DNA from: Actinomycetota bacterium
GTDB taxonomy: Bacteria; Actinomycetota; Actinomycetes; S36-B12; UBA10799
Direction of reading: 5' to 3'
DNA: 8,047 nt
NCBI GenBank assembly: GCA_030837395.1
Contig: JAUPKO010000082.1
Location: forward strand, 1-8,047
Under the pieces are notes generated by a model. The model did not search any database. It saw only the letters and a list, made by a program, of their open reading frames with translations, and was not told the DNA's origin. Shown piece by piece: positions 1-6,089 of this stretch. A program made the translations under genes and the position numbers. Within the stretch, counting starts at the first letter, position 1; the number at the start of each line of letters is the position of its first letter.

Positions 1-398
1 ACACCACCGGGGGGTCCCATCCGGCCAGCAGCCGTCGCGAAGGGCCACAGCATGCGGTAACAATCCTCGGCGGCCGGATTGCGCGGGCAATCCGAGATCA
101 CATTGACCAGCGGTTGGCCGTAGCCGACGGGCTCAAGCAGGACAACGATGGATCCTTCGGCACGGTCGCGGTGCGGCAGATGATCGGCGATGAACGTGAG
201 CGGGTCGCTTCGGGAGAGGTCGGCCTTGGCCGCTTCGGACAACCCTCCCCACCGGTGCTCGTAGCCGTCCTCGTCTTCATAGGGCAACCCGTCGTACGGG
301 CTACGGGCCGCCATTGCCGACGACTGTGACGGACGGGCGGAGGTTGAAGGGGCGGCACCTGGCCGCGCGGCGGCGGCGTGCCGCGGTGTGTGATTCAT
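1..398 (-). CDS. Unrecognised protein, N-terminal part, cut by the left edge
   Basis: An open minus-strand frame enters from the left edge and starts at ATG 398-396, with a G-run (GGGGG) just upstream as a weak ribosome site. A second in-frame ATG at 314-312 (residue 29) is also possible. From 398, 132 complete codons are visible. The first 28 residues are rich in Ala, Pro and Ser and look disordered. The next stretch is acidic and aromatic (PYDGLPYEDEDGYEHRWGG), followed by a segment that resembles a folded alpha/beta domain, with a hydrophobic strand SIVVLLEP at about residues 75-82 and two cysteines in the SDCP and EDCYRM segments. Composition and codon use look like real coding sequence and are clearly better than the competing frame at 98-358. 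I do not recognise the family and assign no function. It is transcribed in the same direction as etfBA but is separated from it by about 175 bp, including a candidate terminator. Confidence 0.6.
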   Translation of the reverse strand, partial: MNHTPRHAAAARPGAAPSTSARPSQSSAMAARSPYDGLPYEDEDGYEHRWGGLSEAAKADLSRSDPLTFIADHLPHRDRAEGSIVVLLEPVGYGQPLVNVISDCPRNPAAEDCYRMLWPFATAAGRMGPPGG

Positions 399-438
399 AC
401 CCCCAAGTCTGGAGGAATCGGCCACACCGCCGCGGCAG

Positions 439-447
439 TTGTCCACA
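439..447 (+). other. Single DnaA-box-like nonamer
   Basis: TTGTCCACA matches the form of the DnaA box commonly found in high-GC actinobacteria. It lies in the 174-bp gap between etfA and the left-edge gene, just upstream of the latter. No second box, AT-rich stretch or replication gene is nearby, so this is not an origin. It may be a chance match or an isolated DnaA-binding site affecting the left-edge gene. Confidence 0.2.
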
Positions 448-508
448 GGGCCAGGCGGGGAACGCCGTTGCCATCACGGGATGCCAAACGCGCCCCGCCG
501 ACGGCGTA

Positions 509-529
509 ACCGGCCCGAATGGGCCTGGT
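509..529 (-). terminator. Candidate hairpin terminator of etfBA
   Basis: ACC-GGCCC pairs with GGGCC-GGT around a GAAT loop (ATTC on the minus strand), with one bulged base at 526. The hairpin lies 44 bases past the etfA stop codon. There is no T-run after it, so it would be of the U-less type often proposed in high-GC Gram-positives, or simply an RNA 3'-end stabiliser. Confidence 0.35.
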
Positions 530-572
530 TCACCGACTGCGGAGCGCGTCCGACGATTGCCGTGCCCGAGAG

Positions 573-1526
573 CTAGGCCTTGCGCTTTTGAATCTCCTCG
601 GTCAACTGCGGCACGACGGTGAAGAGGTCACCCACGATGCCGTAGTCGGCCAGTTCGAAGATCGGCGCCTCCGGGTCCTTGTTGACCACCACGATGGTCT
701 TGGACGTCTGCATGCCGGCGCGGTGCTGGATCGCACCGGAAATGCCGTTGGCGATGTAGAGCTGGGGCGACACCGTCTTGCCGGTCTGGCCCACCTGGAA
801 CTGGTGCGGGTACCAACCGGCGTCAGTGGCGGCACGCGAGGCACCCACGGCGGCACCCAGGGTGTCGGCAAGGGCCTCGATGATCGTGAAGTTGTCGGCA
901 CTGCCCACACCACGACCGCCGGACACGACGATGGCGGCTTCGGCCAGGTCCGGCCTGGCGTCGCGAGCCTGCTCGACGCTGCCGGTGACCTTCGCGGCCT
1001 TGTCTGCGTCGCTCAACGCGACGGTGACCGCAACGACCTCGCCGGAAGCCGGCGCCACCTCGACCGGAGCCGAGTTCGGCCGCACCGTGATGACGGGGGT
1101 GCCGGTGGCCACCTTGGAGGTGACGATGACACCGCCGCCGAACACCGACTGCGTCGCCGACAGGTCGGCCGCGAGGCCCACCGCGTCGGTGATCACACCG
1201 GAGTCCAGCCGCACCGCGAGGCGACCGGCAACTTCCTTGCCCTCCGCCGACGAAGCGATCAGCACCGCGGCCGGGGCGACGTCGCCGACGATCTGCGCGA
1301 GCACCGCAACCTTGGGTGCCACGAGGTAGCCGTCGAGTTCGGTAGCGTCGGCCACGTACACCTTGACGGCACCATGCTCGGCCAGCGTCGCCACGGCCTT
1401 GTCGGCACCAGCGCCCACGACCACCGCCGACGCCTCACCCACGGAGCGGGCCAGCGTCAGCAGCTCGAGAGTGACCTTCTTCACCACACCATCGGCGTGG
1501 TCTGCGAGAACGAGAATCTCAGCCAT
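573..1526 (-). CDS. etfA: Electron transfer flavoprotein, alpha subunit
   Basis: This is the FAD-binding alpha subunit of a heterodimeric cytosolic electron transfer flavoprotein (FixB in mycobacterial naming). It accepts electrons from acyl-CoA and related dehydrogenases and passes them towards the quinone pool. The 317 residues match the usual length. Residues 1 to about 180 form the N-terminal alpha/beta domain shared with the beta subunit. The C-terminal FAD domain has the classic motifs: VSGGRGVGS (201-209), GASRAATDAGW (228-238), then QVGQTGKTVSPQLYIA (244-259) leading into NGISGAIQH (260-268) and the NKDPEAPIFELADYGIVGD segment (282-300). It starts 15 bases after the etfB stop, and its AGGAG ribosome site overlaps the etfB stop codon (1543-1539, 12 bases before the ATG). 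The two genes are therefore one operon. The order etfB-etfA corresponds to Rv3029c-Rv3028c of M. tuberculosis. Confidence 0.96.
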   Translation of the reverse strand: MAEILVLADHADGVVKKVTLELLTLARSVGEASAVVVGAGADKAVATLAEHGAVKVYVADATELDGYLVAPKVAVLAQIVGDVAPAAVLIASSAEGKEVAGRLAVRLDSGVITDAVGLAADLSATQSVFGGGVIVTSKVATGTPVITVRPNSAPVEVAPASGEVVAVTVALSDADKAAKVTGSVEQARDARPDLAEAAIVVSGGRGVGSADNFTIIEALADTLGAAVGASRAATDAGWYPHQFQVGQTGKTVSPQLYIANGISGAIQHRAGMQTSKTIVVVNKDPEAPIFELADYGIVGDLFTVVPQLTEEIQKRKA

Positions 1527-1541
1527 TGTTGTTCCGCGCTC

Positions 1542-2321
1542 CTAGATGAACTTCTGAGTGGACAGGAATTCGGCGATCTTCACGCCGCCATTGCCGTCGT
1601 CGGTGACGACTTGACCGGCCGCGCGGGCCGGGGCATCGGCGAACTCGACCACCGTGGACGTGGCCGCACCGGAGCCGACCTCAGCCGCCACCAGCCCGAG
1701 GTCCGCCACAGACTTGGCGTCGATCGGCTTCTTCTTGGCCGCCATGATGCCCTTGAAGTTGGGGTAGCGCGGCTCGTTGATCTTCTCGACCACGGACACC
1801 ACAGCCGGGGAAGCCCCCTCGACCTCGTCATAGCCGGCCTCGGTCTGGCGTTGGACCTTGACGGTCCCGCCGTCCACCGTGACCTTGTTGGCGAAGGTCA
1901 GCTGCGGGTATCCCAGGCGCTCGGCCACCATCGCCGGAACCACGGACATCCGGGCATCGGTCGACTCCGAGCCGAATACCACCAGGTCGGGTGCCTCAGC
2001 TTCGATCGCCTTGGCCAGCGCCTTGGAGGTGGACATCGCGCACGAGCCGTGCAGCGCGTCATCGACGATGTGAATGCCGCGGGCGGCGCCCATGCTCAGG
2101 GCCTTGCGGATCGACTCGGTGGCCCGATCCGGACCCATCGTCAGGACGACGACCTCGCCGCCGTTGGCCTCCGCGATCTGCAGGGCCTCCTCGATGGCGT
2201 ACTCGTCGAGTTCGTTGACGACAGCATCGACGGACGCGCGGTCCAGGGTGCTGTCGGCCGGGTTGAGCTTCTTCTCGGCCCAAGTGTCGGGCACCTGCTT
2301 GACGCAGACCACGATCTTCAT
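1542..2321 (-). CDS. etfB: Electron transfer flavoprotein, beta subunit
   Basis: This is the beta subunit of ETF (FixA). It binds a structural AMP and docks with the alpha subunit and partner dehydrogenases. The 259 residues are of normal length. Family hallmarks are the N-terminal MKIVVCVKQVPDT, the VNELDEYAIEEAL segment (35-47), GPDRATESIRKALSMGA (63-79), the GSESTDA nucleotide-site segment (117-123), and the signature EPRYPNFKGIMAAKKKPI (183-200), which covers the partner-recognition loop region. ATG 2321-2319 is chosen because MKIVVCVKQVPDT is the conserved family N-terminus and a strong GGAGGT lies 11 bases upstream (2338-2333). It is the first gene of the etfBA operon. The 121-bp gap to the preceding GH57 gene holds a possible promoter and two GC-rich hairpins, so etfBA is probably transcribed on its own. 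Confidence 0.96.
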   Translation of the reverse strand: MKIVVCVKQVPDTWAEKKLNPADSTLDRASVDAVVNELDEYAIEEALQIAEANGGEVVVLTMGPDRATESIRKALSMGAARGIHIVDDALHGSCAMSTSKALAKAIEAEAPDLVVFGSESTDARMSVVPAMVAERLGYPQLTFANKVTVDGGTVKVQRQTEAGYDEVEGASPAVVSVVEKINEPRYPNFKGIMAAKKKPIDAKSVADLGLVAAEVGSGAATSTVVEFADAPARAAGQVVTDDGNGGVKIAEFLSTQKFI

Positions 2322-2332
2322 CGCGTGTCATT

Positions 2333-2338
2333 ACCTCC
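2333..2338 (-). promoter_or_regulatory. Ribosome binding site of etfB
   Basis: GGAGGT is a full Shine-Dalgarno match and is the strongest on this strand of the window. The spacing of 11 bases to ATG 2321 is on the long side. A nearer ATG at 2331-2329 is in another frame and gives no family match. Confidence 0.7.
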
Positions 2339-2350
2339 ACAGCGGTTGGC

Positions 2351-2394
2351 GGCCGGACTGCGCCGGCCAGGACCGACGCCTCGAACGGGCGTCG
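2351..2394 (-). promoter_or_regulatory. Two GC-rich hairpins in the etfB leader
   Basis: On the genomic strand, CGACGCC (2374-2380) pairs perfectly with GGCGTCG (2388-2394) across a 7-base loop. GGCCGG (2351-2356) pairs with CCGGCC (2363-2368) across 6 bases. Both lie between the GH57 stop and the etfB ribosome site. If the -10 candidate at 2403-2408 is real, transcription would start near 2396 and the first hairpin would sit at the very 5' end of the etfBA mRNA. Alternatively it terminates GH57 transcripts, although no T-run follows. Confidence 0.3.
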
Positions 2395-2402
2395 CTGGGG
2401 CT

Positions 2403-2408
2403 ATGTTA
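2403..2408 (-). promoter_or_regulatory. Possible -10 element of the etfBA promoter
   Basis: On the minus strand the hexamer reads TAACAT, which fits the actinobacterial TANNNT -10 pattern. It lies about 80 bases before the etfB start. The -35 region (around 2426-2431, TTCGCG) is poor, as is common in this group. It is a candidate by pattern only. Confidence 0.3.
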
Positions 2409-2442
2409 CCCGCCAGTAGCGAACGCGCGAACGCAGACCCCC

Positions 2443-3945
2443 TCACCACAGCGCGCGGGAGTCGAGCCGGGCGAACGGCCCATCACCGCGCCGGTCCGCG
2501 GCAGCCAGCGCCCGGGCGGCAGCACCTTCGAGACCCTGCGCCGCAACTGCATCGGCGAGGTCGTGGAAACGCTCATGGTGCTGATCGTGCCGAACCCGGG
2601 CGTACTGCGCCGCGGTGTCCTTGGTGACCATGAACGCCCAGTCACTGGACAGCGCCAACAGCGCCTCGCGAGCCAGTTGATCGGCGACCTCGGCACGCAC
2701 CGACCCTTGGGGACGCGGTGTCGCCAGCCACCGCCGAACCAATTTGTCGTTGTCGGCCACGATGTCCGCGACGGGTGTTCCGGCCCACACCCGCCAGTCT
2801 TTGCCGGACCCCCACGACCCCGGCTCGAGCGCAACCGGGCCGTCTACCAGCCCAGCCTGCGCCGCTCCCGCCAGGGTGGTCACCTGCACCCCCGCGTCGG
2901 GCAGCAGTCGCAACACCTGCTCGAGCCACTGGGGCCCCTCGTGCCACCAGTGCCCGAACAACTCGGTGTCGTAGGCCGCAACCACCAGTCCCGGCGCCCC
3001 GCGCCGCTCGGCGATGGCGTCCAACCGGGCAGCCACCACGGCCACGAAATCAGCCGCGTCACGAGCCACGATCGCCGCGGTCGCTGCCGGCCGGTAGGGG
3101 GCCTTGTCCTCCTGCCGGGTCTGCACACTCGTCACCCGCGCCGGACGGAACCCCGAACCGTGGTGCACCGCGTGGAAGTCCCGATAATGCGGGTCCGACG
3201 GGTAGCCGCGCTTGGGTGACCACACCCGGTACGTGACGTCCAGATCGCGGGCGAAGGCCACCACGTCGGAGTCCCCCACCGTCCTGCCGGCAAACGGCTG
3301 CACCCCCACGTGCTGGAAGGTCGGCCCATCCACCATGAAGTGCGTCACCCCCTCGGCCGCGTAGACGTCCTCCAGCCCCGGCCGATAGCCGCACTCGGGT
3401 GCCCAGATGCCGCCGCCGCGCTGTCCGCGCCGGAGCACAGCATCGGCGAGCCCCACTCGCAAGCCGGCCCGCACCACCTCGTCCGGGTAGAGGGGTTGGA
3501 ACGGGTGGGTGGCCGGGCCGCCGAGCACCTCGATCGCACCCGCATCGGCCAAGCGTCGGAACGAATCCGACAGCGCCCCCCGGGCGGCGTGCTGATCGGA
3601 AGCCCAGGTGGCGCAGCGGAACTCGTAGCCGGCCAGCGCCCGCAACTCGGGGTCTGCGTCGCCGGCCAGATCCTCACTGCGGGCCCGCCAGAAGCCCAGC
3701 CAGGTGGCGAAGGCGTCCAGGCAATAGGGGTCGTCCAGCTGGGCAGCCAAGACCGGGGTGACACCGAGGGTGACCAGGTCCCGACGGCCCTCGGCGGCCA
3801 GCCGGTCGAGCACGTCGAGCACCTGCAGGTAGCTGGTACCCCAGGCCTGGTAGAGCCACTCCTCACCCACCGGCCAGCGGCCATGGTGGGCCAGCCAGGG
3901 CAGGTGGCTGTGCAGGACGAGGGCGAACGTTCCGCGCGGCGTCAC
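2443..3945 (-). CDS. GH57 alpha-1,4-glucan branching enzyme (Rv3031-like)
   Basis: This is a family 57 glycoside hydrolase of the 1,4-alpha-glucan branching enzyme type. It cuts an alpha-1,4 glucan and re-attaches the piece through an alpha-1,6 bond in the cytosol. At 500 residues it is close to the usual 520-530 of the family. Visible motifs are HSHLPW (12-17), WAPECGYRPG (181-190) with the expected nucleophile Glu184, AYDTELFGHWWHEG (324-337) with the expected acid/base Asp326, and SSDWAF (433-438) in the helical C-terminal region, which is rich in Trp (378, 384, 387, 406, 436). The GTG start at 3945-3943 is chosen because the family's N-terminus begins just before HSHLPW and because the start overlaps the methyltransferase stop (GTGA, 3945-3942). 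No good ribosome site precedes it, so translational coupling is likely. The frame stays open up to 4617, but that extension is antisense noise over the methyltransferase. A 4-alpha-glucanotransferase activity cannot be fully excluded. Confidence 0.9.
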   Translation of the reverse strand: MTPRGTFALVLHSHLPWLAHHGRWPVGEEWLYQAWGTSYLQVLDVLDRLAAEGRRDLVTLGVTPVLAAQLDDPYCLDAFATWLGFWRARSEDLAGDADPELRALAGYEFRCATWASDQHAARGALSDSFRRLADAGAIEVLGGPATHPFQPLYPDEVVRAGLRVGLADAVLRRGQRGGGIWAPECGYRPGLEDVYAAEGVTHFMVDGPTFQHVGVQPFAGRTVGDSDVVAFARDLDVTYRVWSPKRGYPSDPHYRDFHAVHHGSGFRPARVTSVQTRQEDKAPYRPAATAAIVARDAADFVAVVAARLDAIAERRGAPGLVVAAYDTELFGHWWHEGPQWLEQVLRLLPDAGVQVTTLAGAAQAGLVDGPVALEPGSWGSGKDWRVWAGTPVADIVADNDKLVRRWLATPRPQGSVRAEVADQLAREALLALSSDWAFMVTKDTAAQYARVRHDQHHERFHDLADAVAAQGLEGAAARALAAADRRGDGPFARLDSRALW

Positions 3946-4712
3946 CGGCGGCCTACACCGATCAAGTCGTGGGCTTCGTCGTGGGCACCGATGCGGAAGT
4001 CCTCGATCGTGATGGTCGGCAGCAGCGCCAGCAGGTGGTCGGGCCAGGCACCGCTGACAACCGCCGTCACGTGGGCGGTCACCAACGACCCGTGGTCGGC
4101 CTCCCATGCCTGCAGGCGCGGGCCATGGTGCAGCCCGAGTACCTCGACTTCGCAGAACCCGGCATGAGTCAACATGCCCGTCACCTGTTCGGCGTCGAAT
4201 TCCTCGACGTGGAAGGGATTGGTCGGCTTGGCACCCCGCGCCAGCCCCGGCGAGAACACCGGCCGATTCGGCGTCGACACCGCGATCGCACCACCTGTCA
4301 CCAGCACCCGTCGGCATTCGGCAAGGAAACCGCCGAGGTCCCACAAGTGCTCGATCACCTGCAGCGACACGACTGCGGGAACCGTGGCCGAGGCGAGCGG
4401 AAAGGTCGCCAGGTTGCCGCGCACCGGCCAGACCCGCGGGTACGCCGCGGCCACATGCGCGATAGTGCCGGCGTCGTAGTCCAGGCCGATCACCTCGGCG
4501 GTGAGCGCCGCGGCCAGCAGATCGGCCCCATAGCCCTCCCCGCAGCCCGCGTCCACCAACGGCCCGGGCGACGGCCCGGGCCCGGTGGCCGCGACTGTCA
4601 ACCGCTGGGCGAGCCATCGGTAGACGACCTCATGCCGGCGAAACCAGTACTGCTCCAGATCGACGCCGGGAACTGTCCGCTCGCCGGTCAACTCCAGGGG
4701 CGCGATTGTCAC
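3942..4712 (-). CDS. Class I SAM-dependent methyltransferase (Rv3030-like)
   Basis: This is a 256-residue Rossmann-fold methyltransferase. Residues 1-40 are an N-terminal cap (LTGERTVPG, then QYWFRRHEVVYRWLA). The SAM site follows: motif I LVDAGCGEGYG (52-62), the acidic end of strand 2 in GLDYD (76-80), the SLQVIEHLWD segment (116-125), and RRVLVTGGAIAVSTPNR (134-150). The NPFHVEEFDAEQV segment (165-177) is typical of Methyltransf_11-like sugar or small-molecule enzymes. It is followed directly by the GH57 gene with overlapping GTGA codons. This matches the Rv3030-Rv3031 pair of M. tuberculosis, where the enzyme is a candidate O-methyltransferase for a methylated glucan. The substrate here is inferred from context only. 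GTG 4712-4710 is chosen because the recognisable protein begins there. The frame runs open to 5492 only because it is antisense to the glycosyltransferase. There is no Shine-Dalgarno sequence, and a -10-like hexamer lies a few bases upstream. Confidence 0.85.
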   Translation of the reverse strand: MTIAPLELTGERTVPGVDLEQYWFRRHEVVYRWLAQRLTVAATGPGPSPGPLVDAGCGEGYGADLLAAALTAEVIGLDYDAGTIAHVAAAYPRVWPVRGNLATFPLASATVPAVVSLQVIEHLWDLGGFLAECRRVLVTGGAIAVSTPNRPVFSPGLARGAKPTNPFHVEEFDAEQVTGMLTHAGFCEVEVLGLHHGPRLQAWEADHGSLVTAHVTAVVSGAWPDHLLALLPTITIEDFRIGAHDEAHDLIGVGRR

Positions 4713-4717
4713 GGCAC

Positions 4718-4723
4718 AATTAC
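4718..4723 (-). promoter_or_regulatory. Possible -10 of a leaderless methyltransferase transcript
   Basis: On the minus strand GTAATT (or the overlapping TAATTG) lies 4 to 5 bases before GTG 4712, and no ribosome binding site is visible. The spacing is slightly shorter than the 6-8 bases usual for leaderless actinobacterial genes, so this is the weakest of the three such candidates in the window. Confidence 0.25.
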
Positions 4724-4752
4724 GCCACACGCGCCCTGGCCGGGCCCAGGTG

Positions 4753-4768
4753 GGCGGTCGGGACCGCC
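4753..4768. promoter_or_regulatory. 16-bp perfect dyad, possible operator
   Basis: GGCGGTC and GACCGCC form a perfect inverted repeat around a central GG. The dyad is inside the 147-bp divergent region, about 41 bp from the methyltransferase start and 92 bp from the glycosyltransferase start. The symmetry and place suit a dimeric regulator acting on both promoters. A chance occurrence in GC-rich DNA is also possible. Confidence 0.3.
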
Positions 4769-4847
4769 ATCTCCGGCATGCCCGCAGCAGTCTGCCGCCT
4801 CGGCCACAGATGTCCTGAGCCGCACTGCGCCCTGCTGCGCGGTGCCA

Positions 4848-4853
4848 TAGGGT
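4848..4853 (+). promoter_or_regulatory. -10 element, leaderless start of the glycosyltransferase
   Basis: TAGGGT fits TANNNT and ends 6 bases before GTG 4860. This is the spacing expected if transcription starts at the first base of the start codon. No separate Shine-Dalgarno sequence precedes GTG 4860. The -35 region has no clear consensus. Confidence 0.45.
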
Positions 4854-4859
4854 CGTGGG

Positions 4860-6044
4860 GTGCGGATCATGCATATCAGCTGGGAGTATCCGCCCCTGGT
4901 CTACGGCGGCCTGGGGCGACACGTGCATGCCCTGACCGTCGCGCAGGCCGCCGCCGGGCACGAGGTGACGGTCATCACCCAGCAGCATCCGGAGGCGCCC
5001 CGGGAGCACGTGCTCGAGGGTGTGCAGGTGGTGCGCGAGGCACCGACGCCCGGTCAACCCTTCGTTCCGGACTACCTCATCCCCTGGGTGACCGACCTCG
5101 ACGATGCCCTCGCGGTCTCGGCCGCCGGGCAGTTGCGGACGGTTCATCCCGAGGTGGTGCACTGCCACGACTGGATGACCACCCGGTCCGGCATCTCGAC
5201 GGCTGCCCTTGCGCACGTACCTCTGATAGCCACCATCCACGCCACCGAGCGCGGGCGACATCAGGGCTACCTGCCCGGGCACATCAGCGTCACAGTCGAC
5301 TCCATCGAGCGCTTGCTGAGCCAGCAGGCCACCAGGCTCATCACGTGCTCGAGCGCCATGCGCTCGGAGGTGGTCAGGCAGTTCGATGTGTCGGCCGGCA
5401 AGGTGGGGGTGATCCCCAACGGTGTGGACACGGATGTCTGGCAGACCAGCGGCCCGGCTCGGGAGGAGGCCCGTCGACGGTGGTCCCGGCATGGTCCGCT
5501 GTTGGTCTTCACCGGCCGTCTGGAGGCGGAGAAGGGCATCTTCACGCTACTCGACGCGATGCCGACGGTGCTGGCCGAGCAACCCACCGCCCGACTCATC
5601 GTGGCCGGCCAGGGCGGCCAATCCGACCGCTTCGACGAGGTGATCGGCGAACGCGGCCTGGGTGAGGCCGTGCTGCGCAGCGGGTGGCTGCCCGAAGCCG
5701 ACCTGCGCGCCCTGATCGGCGCGGCTGACGTCGTGGTGATCCCCAGTCTGTACGAACCCTTCGGCCTGGTGGCGCTGGAGGCGATGGCCCTGGGCGCCCC
5801 CGTCGTCGCCGCGGCCACCGGCGGCTTGGGCGACATCATCCGCACCGGCGAGACCGGCATCGCCGTCTCCCCCGGCGATCCGGGCGCCTTCGCCGCCGCC
5901 GTGCTGGACGTGCTGCGCGACCAGGGTGCCGCCCGCGAGCGGGCGATCCGAGCGTCGGCGGAACTTCGCGTCCGCTACAACTGGCGCACCATCGCCGCAG
6001 ACACCGTCGACCTCTACCAGAGGGAAATCGACTGCTTCCAGTGA
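4860..6044 (+). CDS. GT4 alpha-(1,4)-glucosyltransferase (Rv3032-like)
   Basis: This is a GT-B fold, family 4 retaining glycosyltransferase of 394 residues. The N-terminal acceptor domain begins ISWEYPPLVYGGLGRHVH (6-23) and carries HCHDW (101-105), TIHATERGRH (125-134) and LITCSSAM (160-167). IPNGVD (185-190) links to the donor domain, which has FTGRLEAEKG (217-226), the E-x7-E type segment YEPFGLVALEAMALGAPVVA (298-317) and GGLGD (321-325). These features, notably SWEYPP, THATE-type HATE.GRH and YEPFGLVALEA, match M. tuberculosis Rv3032 (recalled as about 414 residues). Rv3032 extends the alpha-1,4-glucan of methylglucose lipopolysaccharide and contributes to glycogen. The expected donor is a nucleotide-glucose, and the enzyme is probably cytosolic. 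GTG 4860 is preferred over ATG 4869 because homologues start M-R-I just before SWEYPP and because a -10 element fits a leaderless start there. It is divergent from the methyltransferase-GH57 pair, and the acyltransferase follows 45 bp downstream. Other GT4 roles remain possible. Confidence 0.88.
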   Translation: MRIMHISWEYPPLVYGGLGRHVHALTVAQAAAGHEVTVITQQHPEAPREHVLEGVQVVREAPTPGQPFVPDYLIPWVTDLDDALAVSAAGQLRTVHPEVVHCHDWMTTRSGISTAALAHVPLIATIHATERGRHQGYLPGHISVTVDSIERLLSQQATRLITCSSAMRSEVVRQFDVSAGKVGVIPNGVDTDVWQTSGPAREEARRRWSRHGPLLVFTGRLEAEKGIFTLLDAMPTVLAEQPTARLIVAGQGGQSDRFDEVIGERGLGEAVLRSGWLPEADLRALIGAADVVVIPSLYEPFGLVALEAMALGAPVVAAATGGLGDIIRTGETGIAVSPGDPGAFAAAVLDVLRDQGAARERAIRASAELRVRYNWRTIAADTVDLYQREIDCFQ

Positions 6045-6055
6045 CGACCCGTCCG

Positions 6056-6076
6056 ACCGTCGGCGACCGGGACGGT
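6056..6076 (+). repeat. Inverted repeat between glycosyltransferase and acyltransferase
   Basis: ACCGTC (6056-6061) pairs with GACGGT (6071-6076) across 9 bases. It sits 12 bases after the glycosyltransferase stop, and its right arm touches the first base of the TAATCT hexamer. It could be a weak terminator without a T-run, or an operator over the acyltransferase promoter. The stem is short. Confidence 0.25.
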
Positions 6077-6081
6077 AATCT
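6076..6081 (+). promoter_or_regulatory. Possible -10 of a leaderless acyltransferase transcript
   Basis: TAATCT fits TANNNT and ends 8 bases before GTG 6090. No Shine-Dalgarno sequence is present. At -35, CCGACC (6053-6058, 17-bp spacer) is a weak match. If real, the acyltransferase has its own promoter despite the short gap to the gene before it. Confidence 0.4.
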
Positions 6082-6089
6082 GGCCACTC

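Noticed and set aside
98..358. 86-codon minus-strand frame near the left edge
   Set aside because: The neighbouring frame, open from 398 to the edge, has much more protein-like composition. This one is rich in Pro, Arg and Thr as an out-of-frame shadow.
519..2627. 702-codon plus-strand open frame across the etfAB region
   Set aside because: It is fully antisense to two certain genes, is rich in Arg, His, Asp and Gly as expected from the complement of GC-rich codons, and shows no family motif.
3946..4617. N-terminal extension of the GH57 frame to 724 codons
   Set aside because: It overlaps the methyltransferase in another frame and reads as low-complexity Arg/Gly/Ala sequence. Family homology begins at the GTG at 3945.
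4706..4719. TTGT-ACAA inverted repeat over the methyltransferase start
   Set aside because: Only four bases pair across a six-base centre, which is too short to separate from chance.
4735..4750. CCTGG/CCAGG hairpin in the divergent region
   Set aside because: A five-base GC stem is common by chance in this composition and is weaker than the adjacent 16-bp dyad.
4713..5492. N-terminal extension of the methyltransferase frame to 516 codons
   Set aside because: It is antisense to the first half of the glycosyltransferase gene. The recognisable methyltransferase starts at GTG 4712.
4706..5665. 319-codon plus-strand frame overlapping the GT4 gene
   Set aside because: It is a shifted frame within the glycosyltransferase and has an Arg/Pro-rich shadow composition without motifs.
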